Of a stretch of DNA of 64,000 bases, positions 25,160 through 34,277 are shown one piece after another. The stretch spans positions 3,844,001 through 3,908,000 of the forward strand of contig CBDAQO010000002.1 in NCBI GenBank assembly GCA_965199105.1, in the 5' to 3' direction. The stretch comes from LMUY01 sp965199105. GTDB lineage: Bacteria; Pseudomonadota; Alphaproteobacteria; Acetobacterales; Acetobacteraceae. A program made the position numbers and the translations under genes. Below the pieces are notes generated by a model. It did not search any database. It was not told the DNA's origin and saw nothing but the letters and a program-made list of their open reading frames with translations. How positions within the stretch are numbered: position 1 is the stretch's first letter; every line of letters begins with the position of its first letter.

Positions 25160-26914
25160 ATGCTGAGCGTCCGCACCCTTATCTTACTCGCGTGTCTCGC
25201 GATGACCGCGGTGACGGCGTCGATGGGTCTTTACGGCGTGCACGGTGAGCGCCGGGTCGGCCGCTTGGCCTTGAACACCTACGACCAGGCGCTGCGATCG
25301 ATCAGCTTCATCCGCGAGGCCGAAACCAAGTTCGAACACTTGCGGGGCTGTTACGCGCTGGCCGCCGCGACGCAGGCGAACGCCACCGGCGAGGTGGGTC
25401 AGCCGTTCGATCAAGTCGCCGTCGCAGCCTTTGACGACATCGCCGACGAGCTCGACAGCGTGACCGAGATTGCCGCCCCTGGCCCGGCGCGGACGGCCAC
25501 GTCCGCCCTGCGTCGCCGCATCGTGGCCATGGAGGAACGCGCGCACGACATCGAAGGCTCAGTGGCCCGGCTTGACGACGCAGCAGCCGCCTTCAAAGCC
25601 GTCATCGAGCAGTTTTCGCAAGAAAGCTTCGACTATCGCATGAACGAGGAGGCGCTGATCGCGTCGGCCATCCACTGGGATTGGGTGGCGTTCGGCTCGG
25701 CAATCCTGGCGTCCTGCGTGATCACGATCGGGCTGAGCCGCGCCATCGTTCCCGGGCTCCGCCGCGCTATCCTGGCGGCGTCCGCGATGGCGGAGGGCCA
25801 CTTGGATCAGGCCATCCCGCCCGGCCGCGGCAACGCGAACGAAACCGCCATCCTGTTGCGCGCGCTCAGCCGAATGCAGAGCGCGATCAATCAGCAACTG
25901 GCCCACATCGAAGCCCTCCACGCCGAAGCCGAAGCCACGCAGACGACGGTGGTCAACGGGCTCGCCGAGGGCCTGCAACGCCTCGCTATGGGAGACCTGA
26001 CGTTCCGGCTGCATGACGATTTCGCAGCCGACTACGAGCAGATTCGGACGGATTTCAACGACGCGGCCAACCAATTGCAGCAGATGATCCGCAGCATCGC
26101 GCTCAACTCGGTGGCGATCAACGTCGGCACGCTGCAGATCGCGCGAGGCGCGGACGATCTCAACCAGCGCTCGGAACGCCAGGCCTCCAGCCTGGTGGAA
26201 ACCCGCGTCGCGATGGACGGCATCGCCGCCCGTGTCCGCCAAACTGCGGACGGGGCGCAGCATGCCAGCCTGGTCGTCTCGCAGACCAAGGCGGACGCCG
26301 AGCAATCCGAGATTGTGGTCGGCCGGGCCGCGCTGGCGATGGCGGCAATCGAAAAATCCTCGCAACAGATCACGCAGATCACCGGCGTGATCAACGACCT
26401 GGCGTTTCAAACGCGGCTGCTGGCGCTCAACGCAGGAATCGAGGCCGCCCGCGCAGGGACGGCAGGGCGGAGCTTTGCCGTGGTCGCCAACGAAGTGAGA
26501 GCGCTGGCGCAACGCTCGGCGCAGGCGGCGACACAGATCAAGGCGTTGATATCGGCCTCGAACGACCGGGTTGGCGAGGGCGTCGTCATGGTTGCGGAAG
26601 CGACCGTGGCGCTGCGCCGGATCATGGCGCAAGTCGGCGAAATCAACACGGTCGTGGTCCAAATCGCTGCGGCCAATCGGGGCGAGGCGGTGAGCCTTCA
26701 GGAAATCCACGGCTCCATTCTAATGATGGACGAAGTCACGCACGAGAACGCGGCGATCGTGGAGGAGAGCACCGCCGCGAGCCACGCTCTGGCGCGCGAG
26801 ACCAGCGAACTGCTGGCCCAAACCAGCCGCTTCCGGGTCGACGCGGCGGGCGCGACCGGCCAGGGCGGCATGTCCGCCGAGGACATCGATGGCAACCTGG
26901 AGCTGTTCGACTAG
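25160..26914 (+). CDS. methyl-accepting chemotaxis protein
   Basis: Transmembrane chemoreceptor of 584 residues. TM1 is at about 5-25, a periplasmic helical sensor of about 140 residues follows, and TM2 is at about 170-192. One or two HAMP-like regions (about 195-320) lead to the signalling domain, whose hairpin tip is QTRLLALNAGIEAARAGTAG near residue 415. The sensor looks like a four-helix bundle with no recognised ligand motif. It starts 46 bases after the cupredoxin gene, hinting that the receptor may sense the redox state of that system. No cheA or cheW lies nearby. Confidence 0.93.
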   Translation: MLSVRTLILLACLAMTAVTASMGLYGVHGERRVGRLALNTYDQALRSISFIREAETKFEHLRGCYALAAATQANATGEVGQPFDQVAVAAFDDIADELDSVTEIAAPGPARTATSALRRRIVAMEERAHDIEGSVARLDDAAAAFKAVIEQFSQESFDYRMNEEALIASAIHWDWVAFGSAILASCVITIGLSRAIVPGLRRAILAASAMAEGHLDQAIPPGRGNANETAILLRALSRMQSAINQQLAHIEALHAEAEATQTTVVNGLAEGLQRLAMGDLTFRLHDDFAADYEQIRTDFNDAANQLQQMIRSIALNSVAINVGTLQIARGADDLNQRSERQASSLVETRVAMDGIAARVRQTADGAQHASLVVSQTKADAEQSEIVVGRAALAMAAIEKSSQQITQITGVINDLAFQTRLLALNAGIEAARAGTAGRSFAVVANEVRALAQRSAQAATQIKALISASNDRVGEGVVMVAEATVALRRIMAQVGEINTVVVQIAAANRGEAVSLQEIHGSILMMDEVTHENAAIVEESTAASHALARETSELLAQTSRFRVDAAGATGQGGMSAEDIDGNLELFD

Positions 26915-26925
26915 GGCATGACCGC

Positions 26926-27016
26926 ATCAAGTGAGGTCACTTGATCGGTAACATGCTCGCCAAAACAAACAGCTAGACCATGACCGACGACTCTATCTGA
27001 GCCGGTCTTGGTCTAG
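26926..27016. other. two inverted repeats downstream of the chemoreceptor gene
   Basis: A perfect 9-bp inverted repeat with a 2-base centre (ATCAAGTGA-GG-TCACTTGAT) lies at 26926-26945. A 13-bp inverted repeat with one mismatch (CTAGACCATGACC at 26973 and GGTCTTGGTCTAG at 27004) follows. Neither ends in a T tract. They occupy most of the 213-base gap before the next gene and could be a terminator pair, operators for the next operon, or a small repeat element. Confidence 0.5.
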
Positions 27017-27127
27017 CCGGTCCGCTGGGCTATCGCTGCTCGATGCTCCGCCGACCCGGCGCCATTAACCGGACCGCAAGCTTTCCCTGTCACCCTGCAA
27101 TCGCGACGGTCAATAGCGGGGTGCTCG

Positions 27128-28648
27128 GTGTCTGCAAACTCAGTAATCTGCATCGGTGCCGGCCCAGCAGGCCTCACATCCGCCTACCTGCTCAGCAAAC
27201 AGGGCGTCGCCGTCACCGTTCTGGAGCGGGACGCAGCCTACGTGGGCGGCATCTCCAGAACCGCCACCTACCGCGGCTTCCTGTTCGACATCGGCGGCCA
27301 CCGCTTCTTCTCCAAGTCGCAGGAGGTGGAAGACCTGTGGGACGAGCTGCTCGATGAGCCGTTTCTGCATCGCCCCCGCAAGTCCCGCATCTACTACAAC
27401 AACCGCCTGTTTGAGTACCCCCTCAAAGTGTTTGACGCACTTCCCAAGCTGGGCGTGGTCGAAGCCGTTCGATGCGTGCTCTCCTACGCTCGCGCCCGCA
27501 TCCAGCCGCACCAAGCGCCGGACAACTTCCGTGATTGGGTGATCGATCGTTTCGGCCAGCGCTTGTTCGAGATCTTCTTTCGCACCTACACGGAAAAAGT
27601 GTGGGGCATGAAGTGCGAGGACATCTCCGCGGACTGGGCCGCTCAGCGCATCAAGGGCCTCTCGTTGGGCAAAGCCATCTGGCACGCTTTGCGTCCGCAG
27701 ACCGCCAACCAGCCGCGCCACCAGGTCATCAAAACGCTGGTTGATCGTTTCCGCTACCCCGCACGCGGCCCCGGCATGCTGTGGGACTGTGCGGCCGCGA
27801 AGATCCGCGCCAACGGGGGCGTCATCGAGCTCGGCCAGCAGGTCTGCGCCATGTCCCGCCTGGCAGACGGCACCTGGCAAGTCACCACGCGGGACACCGG
27901 CGGCACCGAGCGCATCCACCAGGCCGACCACGTCATTTCCAGCATGCCCATGCGTGAACTGGCTGCAGCGATCTCGCCCAGCCTGCCCGCACACGCGGCC
28001 GAAGCCGCCACCGCGCTCCGCTACCGGGACTTTCTAATGGTCGCATTGATCCTGAAGGATCGCGCGGTATTCGACGACAACTGGATCTACATCCACGCGC
28101 CGGACGTGAAAGTCGGCCGCATCCAGAACTTCAAGTCCTGGTCGCCCGACATGGTGCCTGACCCGGCGTTGAACTGCCTTGGCCTCGAGTATTTTTGCTT
28201 CGAGGGAGACGGCTTGTGGGATGCCACGGACGCAGACCTGGTCGCCCTCGCCAGCGCCGAACTCGTGAAGCTCGGCCTCGCCAGCCTTGCGGACATTGTG
28301 GATGGCACCGTGGTTCGTCAGCCTAAGGCGTATCCTATCTACGACGCTGGCTACCAAGACCATATCGCCACGCTGCGCCAGACATTGGAGCGGCACTGCC
28401 CTGGGCTGCACCTCGTCGGCCGCAACGGCATGCACAAATACAACAACCAAGATCACGCCATGATGACGGCGATGCTCACGGTCAAGAACATCCTAGCCGG
28501 CCGCCCGCTCTATGACGTCTGGCAGGTCAACCAGGACGCCGAATACCACGAGGAGGTGCAATCCACCGGACGTGCGGCGCTAGAACCGGGCCGCCGGGCT
28601 GCCCTGGCGAGCGAGCGTGCGGTTCCCATGGCGGTCGGAGGCGCGTAG
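27128..28648 (+). CDS. FAD-dependent oxidoreductase, UDP-galactopyranose mutase-like
   Basis: Flavoprotein of 506 residues with an N-terminal dinucleotide-binding GAGPAGLTSAYLL motif and a second FAD block ISRTATYRGFLFDIGGHRFF. The latter resembles UDP-galactopyranose mutase and amine-oxidase-fold enzymes. RTYTEKVWGMKCEDISADW and the C-terminal LVGRNGMHKYNNQDHAMM match a widespread family of mutase-like proteins in surface-polysaccharide loci. The GTG start is at 27128. The following polytopic membrane protein supports a cell-surface role, but the substrate is unknown. Confidence 0.85.
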   Translation: MSANSVICIGAGPAGLTSAYLLSKQGVAVTVLERDAAYVGGISRTATYRGFLFDIGGHRFFSKSQEVEDLWDELLDEPFLHRPRKSRIYYNNRLFEYPLKVFDALPKLGVVEAVRCVLSYARARIQPHQAPDNFRDWVIDRFGQRLFEIFFRTYTEKVWGMKCEDISADWAAQRIKGLSLGKAIWHALRPQTANQPRHQVIKTLVDRFRYPARGPGMLWDCAAAKIRANGGVIELGQQVCAMSRLADGTWQVTTRDTGGTERIHQADHVISSMPMRELAAAISPSLPAHAAEAATALRYRDFLMVALILKDRAVFDDNWIYIHAPDVKVGRIQNFKSWSPDMVPDPALNCLGLEYFCFEGDGLWDATDADLVALASAELVKLGLASLADIVDGTVVRQPKAYPIYDAGYQDHIATLRQTLERHCPGLHLVGRNGMHKYNNQDHAMMTAMLTVKNILAGRPLYDVWQVNQDAEYHEEVQSTGRAALEPGRRAALASERAVPMAVGGA

Positions 28649-28663
28649 CTCCTGTCGGACCTG

Positions 28664-30631
28664 TTGACGCGCCTCATGCCCCAGAGTCGCCAGGCTCATC
28701 CGCTGCCCTGGCCGCTGCTGCTGCTCGGGGCCGCACTCTGGCTGCTCACCCACCCCTATGGCGGCATCGCCGGGGACGCGCGGTTCTACAACGTGCAGTT
28801 CCTGCGTGCCTTAGCGCCAGCCGCGTTCCAGCCCGACCTCTACTTCCGCTACGGCTCGCAGGACGACTTCTCCGCGTTCACGCCGGCCTTCGCGCCGGTG
28901 ATCGGCCTGTTGGGGCTGAACGCCGGCAACATCGTGCTCGCCATCGGCCTGCAATGTCTCTGGCTCGGCGGGCTGTGGTCTTGCTTGACCGCGCTTGTCG
29001 CCAGCCGCGTCGGGCGCGCTTTGGCGTTTGCTGCCGTCGTGGCGCTGCCCGGGGGCATCAACTTTGTCCATTATGGCGATCCACTGCTCACCCCGCGCCT
29101 GCTGGCGGAGGGGCTGAGCCTCTGGGCTCTCAGCGCCATGCTGCGGGACCGCGCGGCTCTTGCCCTGCTGGTGCTCGCCGCCTCCTTCAGCTTCCACCCG
29201 CTCATGACATTGCCCACGCTCGGCATCCTGTTCCTCGACCAGGCCGCCAAACACAGGCTGTGGTGGTCGGCCGCACTGGCTGGCATGGCGGCGGTGGCCG
29301 GCCTGGTCTGGCTGGAAGTACCGCCATTCTCCCACTTGGCCGACCGCTACGACGCGCAATGGTTTGCCGTGGTGAACGTCCGCGACGGGTTCTGCCTCAT
29401 CGCCAACTGGCAACTCGCGGACTGGCTACCAGTCTGCAACACGCTGGTTTTCGCCACAGTGTCACTCGCCGCCACCCCGCCGGGTCGCGGCCGGCGCCTG
29501 CTTGCCCGCGCCCTCATCGTCGCCGTCGGCGGGCTGGCAGCAAGCTTTGCCGGCGCGGATGTAATGCATCTCAGCATGGTGACCGAGGCGCAGTTCTGGC
29601 GCGCTTTCTGGCTGCTGTCGTTGCTCGCCAACGCCTGTTTCGCGCTCACGTTGCTGCGGCTCTGGCGCGGCACCGCTGTTACGCCCGTAACGGGAGCGCT
29701 GGTGCTCGCCGCAAGCCTGCTGGCGCTGTCCCGCTTCCTGGTCGCCTTCATCATCTTTCCCGCGCCGCTTGCTGCACTTGCCGGTGGCGCTTGGTGGATC
29801 GTCCGGCGCTGGCCCCAAGCGCGGCGCTCGGTGCAAGCGGCGCTGCTGCTCGCCACGGCCGTCACCGTGGCGCTGGCCAGCATCGCCATCGTGCCCTCAT
29901 TGCACCACCTGGCAATCGGGCCGGCCGGTGTGTGGCCGCCGCTCCTACGGCTGATCCTCACCGGTGTTTGCCTGGCTAGCGCCATCCTCGGCATCGCCGC
30001 GCCGCTGCCCCCCCGCTGGAGGCGATTGCGGGCCACTGTCCCCGCGTTGGCAATCATAGTCGCCGCCTTCGCCATGGCGCTGTGGGATGCGCGCTCGCCG
30101 TGGAGCCGGTTCGTCGAAACCGCGCCGCCACCACCTGCCCTCACCGCATTGCTGCCGGCGCACGCGCAAGTCTACTGGGAGGGTGGCGCCGAGCTGCCCT
30201 GGTTCCTGCTGCGGCGGGCGGACTACTTCTCCTGCGAGCAAGGCACCGGCGCGTTGTTCAATCGTGGCACGGCCATCACCTACCAGTCCCGCTACGACAG
30301 CTTCCGCGCGCTCGATCCACTCGATTTCCAACGCGACCGGTTTTGCCCCGGAGAGCCTCGCACGGCCAAGCAGCTCGTCCGCACCGACCTCGAGACGCTG
30401 TGCCGACGCGAGCCGTCGCTGGACGACGTGGTGCTGACCGCTCCCGTCAGCGGTGAGGCGCGCGAAGTGTGGGAGCCGCCCGTCCCATTCCAAACCAGCA
30501 CTCGGCGGCAGGGCGAGTCCCAGGCGGTCACGGTTACCGCCTTCTTCATCTATCGTTGCGCCGATTACCGCGCTGTACCAACCATCGCGTCGCCAACCAT
30601 CCCCACGCCCGATCCGCCGCAGCCGGGGTGA
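28664..30631 (+). CDS. polytopic membrane protein of unknown function
   Basis: Large integral membrane protein of 655 residues (TTG start; an ATG 12 bases later is possible). It has at least 11 hydrophobic segments in the first 480 residues, then a soluble C-terminal domain of about 160 residues rich in Arg and Pro with four Cys. The pattern of an acidic first loop (GDARFYN) and a polytopic body recalls GT-C-fold glycosyltransferases or EpsG-like proteins, but I see no diagnostic motif. It follows the mutase-like gene by 15 bases and probably shares its operon. Confidence 0.7.
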   Translation: MTRLMPQSRQAHPLPWPLLLLGAALWLLTHPYGGIAGDARFYNVQFLRALAPAAFQPDLYFRYGSQDDFSAFTPAFAPVIGLLGLNAGNIVLAIGLQCLWLGGLWSCLTALVASRVGRALAFAAVVALPGGINFVHYGDPLLTPRLLAEGLSLWALSAMLRDRAALALLVLAASFSFHPLMTLPTLGILFLDQAAKHRLWWSAALAGMAAVAGLVWLEVPPFSHLADRYDAQWFAVVNVRDGFCLIANWQLADWLPVCNTLVFATVSLAATPPGRGRRLLARALIVAVGGLAASFAGADVMHLSMVTEAQFWRAFWLLSLLANACFALTLLRLWRGTAVTPVTGALVLAASLLALSRFLVAFIIFPAPLAALAGGAWWIVRRWPQARRSVQAALLLATAVTVALASIAIVPSLHHLAIGPAGVWPPLLRLILTGVCLASAILGIAAPLPPRWRRLRATVPALAIIVAAFAMALWDARSPWSRFVETAPPPPALTALLPAHAQVYWEGGAELPWFLLRRADYFSCEQGTGALFNRGTAITYQSRYDSFRALDPLDFQRDRFCPGEPRTAKQLVRTDLETLCRREPSLDDVVLTAPVSGEAREVWEPPVPFQTSTRRQGESQAVTVTAFFIYRCADYRAVPTIASPTIPTPDPPQPG

Positions 30632-30737
30632 CGCAGCGGCCCTTGGCGACGCGCAAGGCAGCTTTGCAATCGCAACCGCGGCCGCGTCTCGGGCTATACT
30701 TGGGCGACATGGATCGTGGTTGGGGAGGGCTCCGGCA

Positions 30738-31583
30738 TTGGATTTCACCATCGGCTGCACGCTGTCCTACAGCGTCAGCGTGCTCACGCCGTTCGTCTTC
30801 AACCTCGAGGCCGCCCAGTTCCCGCGCCAGCGCATCCGCTCGGAGCAGCTCACCACCACCCCAGCAATGGGCGAGCCCGACCGTTTCCTGCAGCCGGCCA
30901 GCAGCAACCGCGTGCTGCGCTACCTGGTACCGCCGGGTGAGTTCCGGATCGCTTATGAGGCGACGATCTCGCTGGATCCGCTGATGATCGACCCGACCCA
31001 GGTCACCGAAATCGCCGCCGGGTCGCTGCCGCTCGAAATCCTGACCTACCTCAACGCCAGCCGCTACTGCCAGTCGGACCGATTAAGCCGCTTTGCCAAC
31101 CGCCAGTTCGGCCACGAGCCCGCCGGCCACCAACGCGTGACGGCGATCTGCAACTGGATCCGTGACAATGTGGACTACCAAGCCGGCACGTCGGACGCCC
31201 TGACCAGCGCCTATGACACGTTGGGGGACCGCGCTGGCGTGTGCCGCGACTTCGCCCACCTGGCCATCGCGCTCTGCCGCGCCGTCGGCATCCCGGCGCG
31301 CTACATCAGTGCATACGCCTGGCTGCTCGACCCGCCTGACTTCCACGCCGTGTTCGAAGCCTACCTGCACGGCCCGGGCGGCGGCGCCTGGTACCTGTTC
31401 GACCCCACCCGCATGGCCGCACTCGACGGCCTGGTGCGCATCGGCGCCGGGCGGGACGCGGCGGACGTGGCGTTCTGCTCCATCTATGGCAGCGCCCAAG
31501 CCCAGCCGCCCTCGGTCTGGATCAAGGGCCCACCCCCGGCGCCGCTGCGCACCACGCTGGCCGTCAGCACGCAAGCACCTTAG
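30738..31583 (+). CDS. transglutaminase-like cysteine protease family protein
   Basis: Cytoplasmic protein of 281 residues with a transglutaminase-like core. The catalytic triad is Cys169 (AGVCRDFAHLA), His203 (DFHAVFEAYL) and Asp222 (YLFDPTR). An N-terminal beta-rich region of about 110 residues precedes it, as in the COG1305 group. No signal peptide was seen. The TTG start is preceded by GGGAGGG. The stop abuts the next gene directly. Its substrate is unknown; such proteins may be proteases or amidases acting on peptides. Confidence 0.87.
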   Translation: MDFTIGCTLSYSVSVLTPFVFNLEAAQFPRQRIRSEQLTTTPAMGEPDRFLQPASSNRVLRYLVPPGEFRIAYEATISLDPLMIDPTQVTEIAAGSLPLEILTYLNASRYCQSDRLSRFANRQFGHEPAGHQRVTAICNWIRDNVDYQAGTSDALTSAYDTLGDRAGVCRDFAHLAIALCRAVGIPARYISAYAWLLDPPDFHAVFEAYLHGPGGGAWYLFDPTRMAALDGLVRIGAGRDAADVAFCSIYGSAQAQPPSVWIKGPPPAPLRTTLAVSTQAP

Positions 31584-32759
31584 TTGAGGACCGACTCGCG
31601 CTGGCTGCCTGCCTTGCTTGGGCTGCTGACCGCGGTCGGCCCGCTCTCGACCGACATGTACCTGCCCGCCTTCCCCACCATTGAGGCGGATTTCCACGTC
31701 CCCCAGGGCACCGCGCAGATCACCCTGGCAAGCTGGTTCGCCGGCCTGGCGGTGGGCCAGATCACCCAGGGCACCCTGGCCGACCGCTTCGGCCGCCGCG
31801 CCCCGCTCATCGCCGGCCTCACCCTCTACACCGCGGCGAGCATCGGCTGCGCGCTCGCACCCGACCTCGCTCTGCTCACCGCCATGCGCGCCGTGGCCGC
31901 GTTCGGCGGCTCCGCCAGCACGGTGTTGCCCCGCGCCGTGGTGCGGGACTTGGCCGATGGCCACGCTGCCGCCCGCCTGATCTCTCAACTCATGCTGGTG
32001 ATGGGCGTGGCGCCAATCCTGGCCCCCACCCTGGGCGGCGCCCTGCTCACTGTGTTCACCTGGCACGCCATCTTCTGGGTGGCGGTCGGCCACGGCATCC
32101 TCTCGCTCGGCTTGGTGATGCGCTACTTGCCCGAGACGTTGCCGGCCGAGCGCCGCGTTCGGCTCGGGCCGATGGCGCTGCTGGCGCGCTACCTTGCCAT
32201 CCTCAGGGAGCGCGGCTTCCTGCTCAACATGGGCATCGGCGCCTGCGCGATGTTCGCCATGTTCGCCTATATCAGCGGCTCGCCCGCGGTCTACATCCGC
32301 CATTACGGCCTGTCGCCAGCGCGCTACGGGGTGCTCTACGGGCTATGCGCCGCCGGGTTCATCATCGGCTCGCAAGTCTACCCGCGGTTGCTGCCGCGTT
32401 TCGGCCTGCTTGGCGTCTCGCGCTGGGCCTTGCGGGTGAACGCCGTCGGCGTCATCGCCCTGGTGGCAGCCGCCTTTTCCGGCCGCTTCGGCCTGCCCGG
32501 GCTGGTGCTGCCAATCGTGGTCATCATGACGAGCTTCGGCCTGATCCTGCCCGGCACCGCCGTGGCCGCGCTGTCCCGCCACGGCGCCCATGCCGGCAGC
32601 GCGTCGGCGTTGATGGGCACATTGCAGTTCCTGTTGGCGGCCGTCAGCGGCTCGACCATGGGGCTGCTCACCGACGGCACGGCGCGCCCGATGGCGGCCC
32701 TCGTGATGGCCGGAATGGCCGGCGCCCTGCTGCTGGACCTTGGCCGCCGGGTCGGCTGA
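31584..32759 (+). CDS. Bcr/CflA family multidrug efflux MFS transporter
   Basis: Inner-membrane proton-driven exporter of 391 residues with 12 predicted helices. The N-terminal LLTAVGPLSTDMYLPAFPTI and the motif-A loop GTLADRFGRRAPL identify the Bcr/CflA drug-resistance group, whose members export antibiotics, sulfonamides or small peptides. The TTG start follows the transglutaminase stop with no gap (TAGTTG), so the two are likely translated in tandem. The gene converges with the TrmH-family methyltransferase 16 bases away. Confidence 0.92.
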   Translation: MRTDSRWLPALLGLLTAVGPLSTDMYLPAFPTIEADFHVPQGTAQITLASWFAGLAVGQITQGTLADRFGRRAPLIAGLTLYTAASIGCALAPDLALLTAMRAVAAFGGSASTVLPRAVVRDLADGHAAARLISQLMLVMGVAPILAPTLGGALLTVFTWHAIFWVAVGHGILSLGLVMRYLPETLPAERRVRLGPMALLARYLAILRERGFLLNMGIGACAMFAMFAYISGSPAVYIRHYGLSPARYGVLYGLCAAGFIIGSQVYPRLLPRFGLLGVSRWALRVNAVGVIALVAAAFSGRFGLPGLVLPIVVIMTSFGLILPGTAVAALSRHGAHAGSASALMGTLQFLLAAVSGSTMGLLTDGTARPMAALVMAGMAGALLLDLGRRVG

Positions 32760-32775
32760 CCGAGTGGGGCCCGGT

Positions 32776-33498
32776 TCACGCCAACGGGCTGCTGAGTGCC
32801 GCGAGCAACACTGCCGCCGCCTGCGCCACGTTCAGGCTCTGCATCCGGCCGGAGCCCACAATCCGCACCCGGCGGCGACAGGCTTCCAGCGCCGCGGGCG
32901 AAATCCCGTGCTCCTCGTTGCCGAGCACCAGCGCCACCGGCCGGTCCCGCGGCAGGGTCTCGAGCGGGGCTGCATCCGGCGTGAGGGTGGCGGCGACGGT
33001 GCGGTAGTGCATCCCAAGCGCCAGCAGCGCCGGCCGCAACGTGCGGGTCTTGAACAGGTCGAGCTGCTCCAGCCCGCCCTCGGCGGTGCGATACGCCGCG
33101 TCGGACGGCAGCGCCTGCTGCGGCACCTCATGGAACAGCAGCGCGCCGGCGCCGAAAAAGGCCGCGCTGCGGGCGATGGCGCCCAAATTGTGCGGGTTGC
33201 TCACCCCGTCCAGCACCAGCAGCAGGCCCATGCGCGGCGGCTTGGCCACGTCCAGCACCGTGACCCGGCGTGGCTCGGCCACGGCAACCATGCCGCCGTG
33301 GTGCACCGACCCGGCGGCGCGCGCGATCTCCGCGTCGCCCAATAGCCGGTATGGCCGCCGCATCTGCGCCATCACCGTGCATAGCGGCCCCGCTCGGTCG
33401 CGCAGCTCGCTGACGTAGAACAGCCGCTTCACCGCCTCCGGGCGCCGGGCGAACAGGGCGGCGACGGCGTTGACGCCGCAGATACGATCTTCCTCCAT
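32776..33498 (-). CDS. TrmH/SpoU-family RNA 2'-O-methyltransferase
   Basis: SPOUT-class enzyme of 240 residues that methylates a ribose 2'-OH in rRNA or tRNA. The N-terminal substrate-binding domain (ICGVNAVAALFARRPE) resembles RlmB. The three SpoU motifs are LDGVSNPHNLGAIARSAAFF, LVLGNEEHGIS and MQSLNVAQAAAVLL, which form the SAM-binding knot. The exact target base cannot be read. A divergent pseudouridine synthase gene starts 44 bases upstream, so the two RNA-modification genes share a control region. Confidence 0.93.
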   Translation of the reverse strand: MEEDRICGVNAVAALFARRPEAVKRLFYVSELRDRAGPLCTVMAQMRRPYRLLGDAEIARAAGSVHHGGMVAVAEPRRVTVLDVAKPPRMGLLLVLDGVSNPHNLGAIARSAAFFGAGALLFHEVPQQALPSDAAYRTAEGGLEQLDLFKTRTLRPALLALGMHYRTVAATLTPDAAPLETLPRDRPVALVLGNEEHGISPAALEACRRRVRIVGSGRMQSLNVAQAAAVLLAALSSPLA

Positions 33499-33542
33499 CG
33501 CCTGCCCTTCCGCCGCCGCCTTGCCGCTGTCAACGTCCCGCC

Positions 33543-34184
33543 GTGTTGCCCATCCTGCATCAGGACCCGCGCTTCGTGGTGCTGAACAAGCCCGCCGGCC
33601 TGCCCGTGCATCCCGGCCCGCGCGGCGGCGCCAGCGTGGAGGACTGGTTCGGCCAGCTCTCCCGGCGCCGCGACGGCCCGTGGCTGGCCCATCGCTTGGA
33701 CGCGGACACGGCCGGCTGCCTCGTCATCGCGCTGCGCCGGGCCGCCCTGTTGGAGGCGCAGGCGGAGTTCGCCGCCGGGCGCGCGGAAAAGACCTATTGG
33801 GCCGTCGTGCGCGGCCGCCCCGCAGCGGATACGGGCCAGATTGATCTGGCCCTCGCCAAGCGCACCGGCCCGAGCGGCTGGCGCATGGTGGCCGACCCGG
33901 CGGGCGCCGCCGCGCTCACCGACTGGCGGCTGCTTGGAGCCGCCGAGGGCGTGAGCTGGCTCGAGCTGCAGCCGCGCACTGGGCGCACGCACCAAATCCG
34001 CGCCCATTGTGCCGCGCTGGGCTGCCCCGTGCTCGGTGACTCGGTCTACGGCGACGGGCGCGGCCCGCTCCACCTGCTCGCCCGCGCCATCCGGCTGAAC
34101 CTGCAACTCCCGCTGGCGGCGACTGCGCCCGTCCCACCGCATATGCGCGAGCGGCTCGAAGCGTGTGGCGCCGCCGCGGTGTAG
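33543..34184 (+). CDS. RluA-family pseudouridine synthase
   Basis: Enzyme of 213 residues converting uridine to pseudouridine in RNA. The catalytic Asp53 lies in AHRLDADTAGCLV, the family HRLDxxTSG motif. The C-terminal LQPRTGRTHQIRAHCA and GDSVYGDG blocks are also typical. There is no S4 RNA-binding domain and the protein is short, as in the RluA/TruC-like group. The GTG start is at 33543. It diverges from the SpoU methyltransferase gene. Confidence 0.93.
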   Translation: MLPILHQDPRFVVLNKPAGLPVHPGPRGGASVEDWFGQLSRRRDGPWLAHRLDADTAGCLVIALRRAALLEAQAEFAAGRAEKTYWAVVRGRPAADTGQIDLALAKRTGPSGWRMVADPAGAAALTDWRLLGAAEGVSWLELQPRTGRTHQIRAHCAALGCPVLGDSVYGDGRGPLHLLARAIRLNLQLPLAATAPVPPHMRERLEACGAAAV

Positions 34185-34277
34185 CGGGCGCGTCGTCGCC
34201 CGGCGTGGCCCCGGAGCCCGGCTGGCGCCACCATGCGCCCCACCCCTACACATCGGCTGCGATCGCTGGAGAGCAGG

